NCBI RefSeq assembly: GCF_030272615.1 | Contig: NC_081414.1 | Location: 336,243,927-336,307,926, forward strand | Origin: Cryptomeria japonica | Lineage: Eukaryota > Streptophyta > Pinopsida > Cupressales > Cupressaceae | Reading direction: 5' to 3' | DNA: 64,000 nt | Part shown: in pieces, positions 43,101 through 52,707 of the stretch | Layout of the letters: every line of letters starts with the position of its first letter | Position numbering within the stretch: position 1 is the first letter of the stretch | Notes under the pieces: model-generated | What the model saw: the letters and a program-made list of their open reading frames with translations, nothing else | Told to the model about the DNA's origin: nothing | The model's database searches: none | Translations under genes and position numbers: made by a program

Positions 43101-44560
43101 TAATATGCGGGTGAGGAAGGTGTGACTGATTATGATGATGAACTGACACAAGATTCAGCTAGTGGATCTGACAATGGAAAGGAATGGGTATTTTTGGCTA
43201 TCAAGGAAGATAATCTGGTACCTAAAGAGAAGGCCCTTTCTGCCAAAATAGAAGAGAAGGATGAATGGGTAATTGACAGTGGATGTTCACATCATATGAC
43301 TGGAGATAAAAGGAAGTTCTTATCTATGAAAGAATTTGATGGTGGTCTGGTTAGATTTGGAGATGACAAAGCATGCATGATCAAGGGAAGAGGAACATAT
43401 CATTGGACGGTAAGCATAACTCTGATAGTGTTTATTATGTTGAAGGTTTAAGGCATAATCTTTTGAGTGTAGGATAGTTGGTGGATAAGGTATTTCAATT
43501 ATTGTTCAAGGATGGAAAATGCAAGATTATCAATAGATCTGGATTGGAGATTGCAATCGGTACATAGACTAAAGGTAATATCTTTCATTTGAACTCCAGT
43601 GAGAAGACATGTTTGATTGCACAAATTGATGAGAGTTGGCTATGGAATAAGAGGTTCTGTCATGTGAATTTTGATTGCATTGTGAAGAATAGTTCTACTA
43701 AGGCACTTAGAGATATACCTAAGATTGTAAAGTCCTATAATCTGGTATGTAAGGAATGTCAAATGGGAAAGCGAATCAGATCTTCTTTTAAGAGTATACA
43801 AGAAAAATCTAATGATGTTCTTGATTTGATTAATACTGATTTGTGTTGTCCTTCTAGAATCAAAAGTTTTCAGGGTGATAGATATTTCATGCTAATCATT
43901 GATGACTATTCTAGAATGATGTGGGTTACTTTTCTAAGGGAGAAGTCTGAAGCATTTGAAAAGTTTAAAATCTTTAAAGCCGAGACAGATATAGGATTGA
44001 AGATTACATGTTTAAGGTTAGATTAAGGTGGAGAATTCACATCTGGTGAATTTAACAACTATTGTGATAATAATGGGATAAGGAGACAGTTGTCTGCACC
44101 CCGAACACCTCGGCATAATGGAGTTGTGGAAAGGAAGATCAAAACTATCTTGGACGCAGCCATAACTATGATGATGGAAGCTAATCTACCTCACGCCTAC
44201 TAGAGAGAAGCTGTAAGCACGACGATATATACATTCAATAGAGTTCATATCAAAGGAGATACCAGTAAGACACCTTATGAGTTATGGTTTATTACACCAA
44301 CAATTAAGTATTTCAGAATCTTTGGTAGTAAATGCTATATCAAAAGAGATGATTCCATTGGAAAGTTTGATCCTAAATGTGATGAAGGAATATTTCTTGG
44401 TTATTATAATGAAAGCAAAGCATATATATGTTATAACAAAAGATTGCAAAGAATTATGGAGAGCAAAAATGTCAAGGTGGATGAGCATAACAAAAGTCAA
44501 ATAAGAACTTATGAGAGAGAACTAGCAGTGGAAATAATCATAATTGCACCGGTACCACCT
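43101..44560 (+). pseudogene. Copia B protease - integrase
   Basis: The protease (43122-43451) keeps WVIDSGCSHHMTGD with the catalytic DSG. Pre-integrase (from 43589) shows SWLWNKRFCHVNFDCIVK and CKECQMGK. The integrase core has LINTDLCCP, LIIDDYSRMMWV and NGVVERKIK, so the three acidic positions are traceable, but stops occur at about 44024 and 44200 and shifts in between. The tail KAYICYNKRLQRIMESKNVKVDEHN (44420-44490) is in another frame. Confidence 0.85.
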
Positions 44561-45765
44561 GTACCGAAAAAAAATGTTGAACCAGTTACTTTGACAGTAT
44601 CAAAAAATTCTAAATTCTACAGTAACTGAAGATCAGGACAGAGGAACAAAAAATCAGAAGACTCCTAGGTATGTAAGGTTGAATCATTCAGAAGATCAGA
44701 TCATTGGAGACAAAAGCAAAGAAGTGATGACAAGAAGAAGGTTGACAGCTGATGAAGTATGTTTTATTTCTCAAATTGAACCAACATCAGTAATTGAATC
44801 TTGTAAAGATGAATGTTGGATGAAAGCTATGGAAGAAGAATTAGATCAGATAGAAAAGAATAACACATGGAATTTAATTCCCCAACCTAAAAATAATAAT
44901 GTTATTGGAACTAAATGGGTTTTTAGAAATAAATTGAATGATGATGGACAAGTTGTGAGAAATAAAGCTAGATAGGTTTGTAAAGGATATTTTCAGAAGG
45001 AAGGAATTGATTATGGTGAAACCTTTGCACCGGTAGCTAGGATTGAAGCCGTGAGATTATTTCTTGCTTATGCTACACATAAGAACTATAAGGTTTATCA
45101 AATGGATGTTAAAGTGTGCATTTCTAAATGGAGATCTTGAAGAGGAAGTTTATATTGAGCAACCTGATGGATTTTCACTTTCAGATGACAAAAACATGGT
45201 TTGCAGGTTAAATAAAGCTTTATATGGATTGAAACAAGCCCCTAGAGCTTGGTATGCTAGAATGGATAAATATATTTTGAAGCCTGATTTTACTAAAGAA
45301 GCAGATTGGGTTGGAGATGTTGATGACCAAAAGAGAACATCTGGTGGAGATTTCTTTCTTGGAAAGAAACTTGTTTCATGGATCAACAAAAACTAGTCAT
45401 GTACCTCTTTATCTACTTCTGAAGCTGAGTATGTTGCTGCTGCTACTAACTATACACAAGTTCTATGGATGAAGCAAATGTTGAAGGATATAAAGGTGGA
45501 TTGTAATGAACCAATAGTTATTCACTATGATATCTCTCCTGCTATTGATATATCAAAGAATCCAATATTTCATTCTAAGACAAAATACATATCTATCAAG
45601 TATAACTTTTTAAAGGAGAAGGTGGAAGCAAATGAAGTCAGTCTAGTTTATGTGAACACTAAAGAGCAGATTGCAGACATATTCAGTAAACCTTTGCCTA
45701 AAGAATCATTTGAGTACTTCAGAGACAAATTGGGGGTTTCTGCCCCTTCGGTAGAGACCTAAGTG
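44561..45765 (+). pseudogene. Copia B reverse transcriptase - RNase H with internal deletion
   Basis: The RT start (44679-44975) has WMKAMEEELDQIEKNNTWNL and KWVFRNKLNDDGQVVRNKAR, then a stop. The next part has [20 protein letters not shown] and [20 protein letters not shown], but runs straight from LKPDFTKEADW into RNase H (GDVDDQKRTSGGDFFLGKK). The ~150 residues that normally lie between, including the FVDD catalytic box, are absent (junction about 45288-45305). RNase H ends KEQIADIFSKPLPKESFEYF (to 45762). A stop lies at about 45395. It cannot make active RT. Confidence 0.88.
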
Positions 45766-46085
45766 ATGCTGATTGACATCAGTTTGGTATGCATTATCAG
45801 AGCTATTACTCATTCTGGATTGATGTAGTGGTGCTACTACTCAAGGGGAGTATTTTATTTGATATTTATACCAAATCTTTGGTATTAATGTCAAAGGGGG
45901 AGAGATATATGTGAAAAACAAAGCTTAACAAAGATATATTCATTAAGTTTGGTTCAGAGGTTCATTGCTATATAATTTTGTGGGAGATTGTTGGTTGTCT
46001 TCCATAGGGGAAGACTTGTTTGGCATTTCTTGGCACTTGGATGTTTTTCACATCTAGTGTTGCCATCAATGCCAAAGGAGGAGAT
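45766..46085 (+). other. 3' untranslated region and polypurine tract of Copia B
   Basis: Non-coding; contains an AAAGGGGGAGAGATA run near 45893-45906. The tract ATGCCAAAGGAGGAGAT at 46069-46085 abuts the 3' LTR. Confidence 0.8.
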
Positions 46086-47338
46086 TGTTGGTATTTGGAG
46101 GAATTGATATTGCTGCATTGATGTTTTGTCATTGATGGCAACACTGGTTGTTTTGGTCGTTTACCGGTTTCTGGTTGGTTCCAGTAGAGTGGTTGGTTTA
46201 TGATATTGATCCGGTATGATCCGGTATGCTTTAGTTTGTGGAATTGATTTGAATCTATCATTCATGCTATTCAAATGTGTATCAAGATTAGTTGGTTTGA
46301 GATTTGATGACTCAGGAGCTATTATTTGTTCTAGTAAGCCTTTTGGTCACCGGTAAGGGTTTTACCGACAAAGCTTTGTTGAAGATATTTTGATGTACGT
46401 GATAAGTGGCATTGGTGCGACTTCTAGATGGCTTTTGGGGTGCTATTGGTTATCTTGTTTGTGCTCTAGTTCATCGGTGGTGTTAGATTTGGTTTATGGT
46501 GACCTATTTTGGGTTCGGTGTTATCTAGGCTATGGAACGGTTTATGTAACGTGTTGGAGGATGTTCTTGATGCATTACCAACAAGATTTAATGATTGGTT
46601 TACATTGTTTTTGACCTAATCCGACTTGGTTGATCACTGGATTGCGGGTTTATGTTGTGAACTTATTGTATTATCTTTTAGGTGGCCGACCTAATTGTTT
46701 AGGTCCCGGGTTGGTATGAATATGATGTAAGATCTCTTTGTAGATCACAGGTCAAGATTATGGGATTATTTGTGTGCGAATAATGTTGTAATCATACACA
46801 TAAGGTTTGTTCAATCATAAGTGATAGAATTGGGTTTGTGGAAGAGGTTTAAGACCTCTGGTACCGAGCTTAACCAGAACTGTACTCTCGCATAGGAGAT
46901 GCTATACTTGCAGTTCAATCTTCATTCCAGATTGTAGTCTGGATTTATTTTGTAGTCAGTGAGGCTCTTTTTTGTGATGAGTAGTGCACTCTAGGATGTT
47001 GGACTTTGTGCATGTGCATGCCTCTCATATTTTAATCACATACTTACTGCATAAGTATTATCTGACTATGGGTAGGCTTCCCACCGTGGTTTTTCCCTTT
47101 ACCGGGTTTTCCATGTACAAAACTTGGTGTCATGTGTTATGGATGGATTTCACCTGTTTTGTAATTTATGTTTATGTTTAATTTCTATATCATTTATTCT
47201 AGTATTTGGTTTATGCATTTCAGTATTGAGTTTATGTGTTTCGGTAATAAGGTTTTGAATTCTTAAAGTTCTATAATCCGGTGATAACTGATTCAAACCC
47301 CCTCTTAGTTGTTCTCTGGTTATCTGAGCTGTCTAACA
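46086..47338 (+). repeat. 3' LTR of Copia B
   Basis: 1253 bp, TGTTGGTATT...GTCTAACA. The shared LTR motif (CCACCGTGGTTTTTCCC...GGGTTTTCC) is at about 47080-47125. Confidence 0.9.
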
Positions 47339-47343
47339 TATCA

Positions 47344-48155
47344 TTCATATCATACTTATCAAACTTATCATGTCTGTCATACTTAGCCATTCTCTTCAAA
47401 CATCTAGAAGAAGAATATCCCATCTTATTGCAAGTAGAATATTTAAAAGGCAACTTTCCATCATAGCTACTGGCACCTTTAGGCAATCTCCAGGGAATCA
47501 ATGCTTCAAGCTCATCAAAGTCTCTCTCTTTCTTCACAATCTCTCTTCTTTCTCCTTCATACTTGGACATCCTACACTCATAAGGATCATACTTCGGCTT
47601 GCCGGAGATAGATCCTAATGCTTTACATGTTGTCTTAGAATTTCCATGTGATTCTCCAAATTCACTTAGCTCAAATGTAGCTAGTTTTCCAACCAACGTA
47701 TCTCTTGTCTTTGTAGTTACACTCCAGATCTCATCTATAGTAGAAACCTTATGTTTGTAAGCAAGGGAAAATATCTCAACACCTTAGCAACAATCTCATC
47801 TTCCTCAATCTTTCCACCGACATTCTTGATACCAAGGACAAGTTCATTCACCTTAGCCATTTATGAGTGTATGTTCTCATCATCTCCCATATTCAAAGTC
47901 TCATACTTTCCTTTCAAGCTCTGCAACTTAGCAACTTTCACCTGACTATCACCTTCATACGAGATCTCAAGCTTAACCCAGATCTCATGTGTGGTCTGAA
48001 GTTCCATTACATTTGTCATTTCAAAATCAATCAAGGCACTAAGTAATGCTTCATTCACTCTGATATTATATTCAACTTCCTTATCTTCATCAGGAGTTGA
48101 TGGTCCATTCAAAGGAACAACGTAGGCATTTTTAGTAATCTTCTAGTAATCTTCT
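47344..48155 (-). pseudogene. Copia A gag (N-terminus missing)
   Basis: From right to left: ITKNAYVVPLNGPSTPDEDK next to element X, LLSALIDFEMTNVMELQTTH and KLEISYEGDSQVKVAKLQSL (48112-47861), then a damaged stretch, then FDELEALIPWRLPKG and a knuckle remnant CNKMGYSSSRC in which the His is Tyr and the first Cys pair is altered (47696-47344). It ends at the TATCA TSD of Copia B. The first ~50 residues of gag and everything 5' of them are lost beyond X. Confidence 0.85.
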
Positions 48156-49056
48156 TATAATGTACCCAACCATACGATACCCAAATTTCCACCACACATC
48201 ATGTACCATTGTGATGTATTGGCACTCTCTTATGACACAATATCCAAGGGAAAAGTACCCGAGGGCAATTATCAAGGGAAGTATCTGAGGGAGAAATAAC
48301 TGAGGGAAGTATACCTGAGGGAAGTATCTAAGGGGAGTACCTAAGGGAAATTATCGAGGGAAGTATTCGAGGGCAAATACCCGAGGGAAGCACTTGAGGG
48401 AAAAGTACCTTTGACCCTCAATCAACGACACTCAACACCCTTAGACTTTGAATGTAAATTTCCACTTGTACATAAAAGTAGGCTGCACACTTCCAAATAC
48501 TCTATACAACAATGTTACTTCCACTGAAGGATCCAATCATTGATAATTCCTCCATCGATAAAATTATTGTAGATATAGGAATGAATTATCAACATAGAGT
48601 ATACACCAACAACATTGAATGGCCAAGGACCAGATATTTATAATTATATAGATAGATCTGATAATGAAGTACAAAGTGAAATATTAGAAATGATATCTCC
48701 AATGACAGACTACAGTGGCTGCTAACCACCGAAACTGCGATTACAGAATAGGGAGAATCTTGCACCTCTGAAATTGCAACAGTGCCAAACTCCAACTAGA
48801 ATTTGTAGATACAAAGAAAATATAAAATTCACCATGCCATACAACTATGCCAAACTCGGCCTTATAAAGAGCTCCGGGAAGTTTCTCAAAGGGTTACAAG
48901 CAGGCCGACAATAGTTTATTATTTTATTAATTTGGGCCCCTTTATTTAATAATTAAATTAATTAATTAAATAAGTCCTTATGATATTATTTAAAATTTAG
49001 GACCACTTAATTAATTAATTTAATTAAGTCACTTTATTAAAATTGGGGACATTACA
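48156..49056 (-). repeat. 3' LTR of element X
   Basis: 901 bp. Contains a minisatellite of (C/T)GAGGGAA(A/G)TA(C/T)C-type units (about 48240-48415) and an AT-rich TTAATTAATT segment (48905-49045) in its U3 side. Confidence 0.8.
48240..48415. repeat. GAGGGAAGTACC-type minisatellite, X 3' LTR
   Basis: About a dozen irregular units, 12-22 bp each, of the form (C/T)(C/G)GAGGG(A/C)A(A/G)(T/G)TA(C/T)C. Confidence 0.8.
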
Positions 49057-49110
49057 GTCCCCCTCACCCAAAGATTACTTTCCCTCAAGCAATCCATAAC
49101 TATCCACCAT

Positions 49111-49893
49111 CTAACAAGCTCTAGGATCCCAGACCATGCGCGGATGCTGGTAGCCATATCCATTGAAAGCTTGATGCCACACCATGACTGCAAGCAACAC
49201 CTGCAAATCCCCAATCATCTTGCATTGCTCTACTATGATATAAACATTGCTCTTCTCAGAGTTGAGGAATAAATCATCAAAATCCAACTTGCTTTCTTCA
49301 TATAGATGCCACTCACAAGGAGATATGACAATCATGCACGCCTCATGCCCCACCAAAGGGTAAAATCCATATTCAACCAACTGTAGAGGTTTCTCTTGTA
49401 AGGGATCATTGCTAGAGTTCACATCTCCATGAACTTGATCAACCACTATTGGCTTGACAAAATTGATACAAACATCTCCATCCTTGTAGTTGTCATGAAA
49501 GTTTAAGTTCTCTACACTCCAAGGGACAATTGTTGTCTCTGGATTGTCCATATCCTCCTGTCGCTGGGGTGAACATGTGAGCTTGTATTCATCTTTCTTT
49601 GATTCTGATTGAGTTCCTAATTTAGGATCCAACTCCTCTTTTATTTTCCTTACATAGTACCCATCAAAGTATTTAGTAGCCTTGATCTCCTCAAGTTCAC
49701 TTGAGTGTTCATCAAAGATTCTAATAACCTTCTCATGCATAGGTATACTTTTTCCTATCAGAACTAGATATTCTTGAAATGTCAAAAGATTCTTCCTCTT
49801 TTGATATTTGTTATACCACTTGGTGATTTTATTGGCAACAATTTCATTATCCCTTTCTTCCATTTCTATAGTCATCCCAAGCATTCCACAGGC
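49111..49893 (-). CDS. Element X ORF: unknown protein, ~260 aa
   Basis: The frame is open from 49959 to 49111 (282 codons) but its beginning runs through the LTR end and PBS. The likeliest start is the ATG of GMLGMTIEMEERDNEIV near 49880, giving about 255-260 residues. It is rich in Glu, Asp, Lys and Tyr. Visible segments: KITKWYNKYQKRKNLLTFQE (basic helix), IRIFDEHSSELEEIKATKYF, PWSVENLNFHDNYKDGD, EACMIVISPCEWHLYEESK and a C-terminal MVWHQAFNGYGYQHPRMVW. I do not recognise the family; no gag, zinc knuckle, protease or polymerase motif is present. It could be a captured host fragment or an accessory retroelement protein. Absence of any stop is notable because its LTRs are strongly diverged. 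Confidence 0.6.
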   Translation of the reverse strand, partial: ACGMLGMTIEMEERDNEIVANKITKWYNKYQKRKNLLTFQEYLVLIGKSIPMHEKVIRIFDEHSSELEEIKATKYFDGYYVRKIKEELDPKLGTQSESKKDEYKLTCSPQRQEDMDNPETTIVPWSVENLNFHDNYKDGDVCINFVKPIVVDQVHGDVNSSNDPLQEKPLQLVEYGFYPLVGHEACMIVISPCEWHLYEESKLDFDDLFLNSEKSNVYIIVEQCKMIGDLQVLLAVMVWHQAFNGYGYQHPRMVWDPRAC

Positions 49894-49919
49894 TAGTAGG
49901 ATTTTGGCTCTGATACCAC

Positions 49920-50231
49920 TATAATGTACCCAACCGTATGGTACCCAAATTTCCACCACACATCACGTACCACTGTGATGTACCGGTGCTCTCTTACGAC
50001 ATAGTAACCGAGGGAAATACCCAACCCAAGGGAAAATTACCTGAGGGAAATTACTGAGGGAAGTACCCAAGGGAAATACTCGAGGGCAAAGTACCCGAGG
50101 GAAGTATACCCAAGGGCAATTACCAAGGGCAAAGTACTCGAGGACAATTATCGAGGGAAATACCTGAGGGAAAAATACCCGAGGGCAAAGTACTTGAGGG
50201 AAGTACCCAAGGGGAGTACCTGGGTCCAACA
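49920..50231 (-). repeat. Truncated 5' LTR of X fused to the start of the Copia C 3' LTR
   Basis: The first ~85 bp (49920-50010) match the end of the X 3' LTR with differences that are all transitions. A GAGGGAAATACC-type minisatellite follows (49990-50222). At about 50224 the match to X ends, and the last seven bases (50225-50231) read TGTTGGA on the minus strand directly after a polypurine tract, identical to the first bases of the Copia C 5' LTR. This looks like a deletion scar joining two elements. Confidence 0.65.
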
Positions 50232-50438
50232 CCCCCCCTTAAGTGCAACTTAGGGGAATGCACTTAAGTCTACAATGCAATTAAGCAATGCAAAATGGGT
50301 CCCGATTACGAGGCCATGTTAGGTACCCATGTACAAATGCAAACCAATGCAATCTCTCATAAAGAGGGGAAAGAGAGAAAAACCCAATGGGAAAAAAACC
50401 TCCCCCAAAAGAGAGATGAAAACTATACAAGAGAACTC

Positions 50439-51836
50439 TCATAGAATTATGTGAAGGACAAAACCCCATGTGAGGAAAAAGTCCCCCCCACATGAGAGAA
50501 GAAGATAAGCTAGGTAGCCACCCCTCAATGTAGAATCTGCACCAATGATAGAAGCTTGAGAATGAATGAAGAAACTACTCCATGAATGTCGAACAATATT
50601 CCTCCCCTTAGGAAGAAACAAAACCAAAGGTGTATCCATGAAGTCTCCCCAATCATAAAGGGAAGATGTAGGAAAAAAACTCACGATGAAAGAAATCTCA
50701 GAAAAATGCTCAAGTGTCCCCATGTCGATGCTAAAAGTTATCCCCTCCAAAGGTGGTGAACTAATCCACACTACTGAAAAAGGCAATCCAAGATCTAGTG
50801 GAGATGAATGTAGAACAAGTCCCAAAGACTCACATGTCTTCTCTAAGGATAAAGAGACCCCCTCCAACTGCTGTACATAAGAATCCACAATCATGTCAAC
50901 CTCAAAAGAATGATCATGTAGAGAATGAACAAGAGGGTTAGAGTGGTCCCTCACAACAATCGAATAAGGTTCATCTTCATCAAAGAGAAGATGAATATCA
51001 TCAATGATGTCTCCCAAATCTGCAATGTAGGATTCCACAAACAAACCTGCAATGTCTGTCAAGTAATCATCCCATAAAACTGAAGTTGGAAGACAAGACA
51101 TATCCTGCTGCGCTGAATCACAAGAAGGCAAAATTGTCGCACTATCCACATCATCAGGTGCAATAGATGATGTGATATAAATAGGAGGAGATGAAATGCA
51201 AAAATCAAGAATGGGGTCACATGTGAGAATCCCCAAGTTCAAGTATCCAAAGTTCTCCTCAAAATCTGAATCATCATATGTAGAATCATCATGTGAAGAA
51301 TCATCATATGTGAAATCATCCTCATCAATAAAATATGAAAATGAGTATAACTGAGATGCATGATCAACCACCCCAGTTGCAATGATATCTCTAGTCTCCA
51401 AGTCTCTAATGAAAACTGACTTAGGTGTGAACTCCACAATTCTCTTAGGTGCCCCATGTGTGACTTGATAGATGGAAAGAAGATTGTTTATCAAGTGGGG
51501 TACACACAACACATCATTGAAGGAGTTATCCCCAATGGAAATAGTTCCTTTCCCAATCACATCCATGTATGTATGATTGCCCATCAAAATCCGCGGCATG
51601 GTGCAAGGCTCAAATGTAGAAAACATAGACTGTGAAGATGCCATATGATGAGAAGATCCTAAATCTAGAAGCCATCTCCCTGAATCATGACTTGTAGTAG
51701 CACAAAGAGATTTTCCTTTTCTTGTCCCAAAAGAGTGAGTCTTCCCACTTGTAGAAGCCATGAATACTTTCCCTTTCCCTTTTGATTGTGAGGAAGTGAA
51801 AGGTGATGAATCCTCTTTTTTGTAGGCATTAGGCAA
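50439..51836 (-). CDS. Copia C protease with long acidic C-terminal extension (465 aa open frame)
   Basis: The open frame is probably the continuation of gag after a frameshift, because no gag-like start lies at 51836. About residues 50-70 hold the Copia-type retropepsin motif WLLDLGSSHHMAS, with Asp-Leu-Gly in place of Asp-Ser-Gly, then GNHTYMDVIGKGTISIGDNS and FNDVLCVPHLINNLLSIYQV, the usual order after a Copia protease. Instead of the pre-integrase zinc segment there follow about 300 residues rich in Asp, Ser, Ile and Leu (DDSSHDDSTYDDSDFEENFG and similar), with no recognised domain. The frame is uninterrupted, unlike the pol genes around it. The extension might be a structural or regulatory part (inference). 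The TAA ends in a segment overlapping another short frame (50493-50281). Confidence 0.7.
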   Translation of the reverse strand: MPNAYKKEDSSPFTSSQSKGKGKVFMASTSGKTHSFGTRKGKSLCATTSHDSGRWLLDLGSSHHMASSQSMFSTFEPCTMPRILMGNHTYMDVIGKGTISIGDNSFNDVLCVPHLINNLLSIYQVTHGAPKRIVEFTPKSVFIRDLETRDIIATGVVDHASQLYSFSYFIDEDDFTYDDSSHDDSTYDDSDFEENFGYLNLGILTCDPILDFCISSPPIYITSSIAPDDVDSATILPSCDSAQQDMSCLPTSVLWDDYLTDIAGLFVESYIADLGDIIDDIHLLFDEDEPYSIVVRDHSNPLVHSLHDHSFEVDMIVDSYVQQLEGVSLSLEKTCESLGLVLHSSPLDLGLPFSVVWISSPPLEGITFSIDMGTLEHFSEISFIVSFFPTSSLYDWGDFMDTPLVLFLPKGRNIVRHSWSSFFIHSQASIIGADSTLRGGYLAYLLLSCGGDFFLTWGFVLHIIL

Positions 51837-52707
51837 ATCAATGTTGTTCTTTTGAGGATGTGTGTGAGCTCATCAATCTTTTTAGAATGGCAACGATGCT
51901 CCTCATGACCAATACAATAGGCACAAGTAGGTCTCTCCTTCTTTGGTGAATTGTCCTTCTTGGAAGAGGATGAATCTCCTTGGTGTGGAGAAGGTGGTGC
52001 TTTGTCCTTAGGCTTTGATTGCCATTTCTTCTTGTTTGAGTTGTCCTTTCCTTGATTTTCTTTGTTCCCTTAATTTGCCACTAATGCTTGAGACTTAGAA
52101 GTCTTAAGAATGCCCATGCTTTGCAACTTATTTTGTTCCATCATCAACATTTCGGCGAAAGCATCAAATGTAGGCATTATGTAGCTTGAACCCATTGTCA
52201 TCCTATGGGTTTGGAAACTAGAAATAAATGCTGCATATTCTTGTAGAAGCTTGCCCATCAAATTGAAGATCAATTGAGTATCCTTCTTATCAATGCTACA
52301 ATCTTTGAGTTGTGCCCTCAAATATTTTGCCTTAGTGACATAATATTGTATAGTATCAAAGTTCTTGGGATCTAACATGGTGAGATCACTATCAATCTGA
52401 TATCCCCTAATCTCATCAACTTGATCATACAAGTCTTGAAACTTTGCCAAGCATCCTTAATTAAGGTACATTTTTCGATATGAAAGATGAGATCCTTTGA
52501 TACATACTTTTTTAAGGTACCAATTGCCATGATATTTTTAGTGAGCCAATCCAAATGAGCAACAAGATCAGCCTTAGGATCAATGGGAGCAACAATAGTT
52601 CCATCAATGTAATGAGTTAGTCCCTTTTTCATAAGTTTACTCCATACATCAATTTTCCAAGTAGCATAATTATGAGGAGTTAAATGAGGAAACTTAGGAG
52701 AACCCAT
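51837..52707 (-). pseudogene. Copia C gag with zinc knuckle
   Basis: Probable start is the ATG at 52707 (MGSPKFPHLTPHNYATWKID). The gag pattern follows: GLTHYIDGT, HLDWLTKNIMAIGTL and LIKDAWQSFKT. A frameshift near 52450 moves to the frame 52450-52070 (FQDLYDQVDEIRGYQIDSDL, KYLRAQLKDCSI, AFAEMLMMEQNKLQS). A TAA at 52070 is followed in frame by a basic linker and a knuckle CAYCIGHEEHRC (about 51920-51885), spacing C-X2-C-X3-H-X4-C. One frameshift and one stop prevent translation as a unit in this copy. Confidence 0.8.

Larger units (their letters stand above)
40793..47338 (+). mobile_element. Copia B: complete-ended but dead Ty1/Copia element in Copia A, TSD TATCA
   Basis: The two LTRs (40793-42048, 46086-47338) are flanked by TATCA at 40788-40792 and 47339-47343. 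The PBS (TGGTATTAGAGC, one mismatch to the iMet-type TGGTATCAGAGC) lies 2 bp after the 5' LTR and a polypurine tract precedes the 3' LTR. LTR divergence is about 10% by eye, so it is far older than the Gypsy element. The pol gene has many stops and an internal deletion removing the RT catalytic core. Confidence 0.92.
34552..48155 (-). mobile_element. Copia A: old minus-strand Ty1/Copia element split by three insertions
   Basis: Its 3' LTR (34552-35757) and the parts of its gag-pol lie in order on the minus strand: RNase H/RT 36070-37968, solo-LTR guest 37974-39371, integrase and protease 39377-40792, Copia B guest 40793-47338, gag 47344-48155, then element X. Each internal break is a TSD-bounded insertion, so reading from flank to flank restores the order of domains. 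The 5' end (start of gag, leader and 5' LTR) is missing beyond X. Domain order protease-integrase-RT-RNase H identifies Ty1/Copia. Multiple stops and an 82-bp duplication show it is dead. Confidence 0.9.
48156..50231 (-). mobile_element. Element X: small Copia-like retroelement with one unknown ORF, 5' LTR truncated
   Basis: On the minus strand: a partial 5' LTR (50231-49920), a perfect iMet-type PBS (TGGTATCAGAGCC, 49918-49906) one base after the LTR end, ~0.86 kb internal sequence with one ORF, a polypurine tract (GGTGAGGGGGAC, about 49057-49069) and a complete 3' LTR (49056-48156). LTR ends are TGTAATG...CATTATA; the expected CA end reads TA in both copies. It has no gag, protease, RT or integrase. 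It is inserted in Copia A gag with CTTCT (48151-48155) as candidate TSD; its partner is lost with the start of the 5' LTR. Confidence 0.75.

Noticed and set aside
48240-50222. Regular GAGGGAA-type repeats considered as a CRISPR-like array
   Set aside because: Units are 12-22 bp, degenerate, without unique spacers of constant length, and lie inside LTRs of a plant retroelement.
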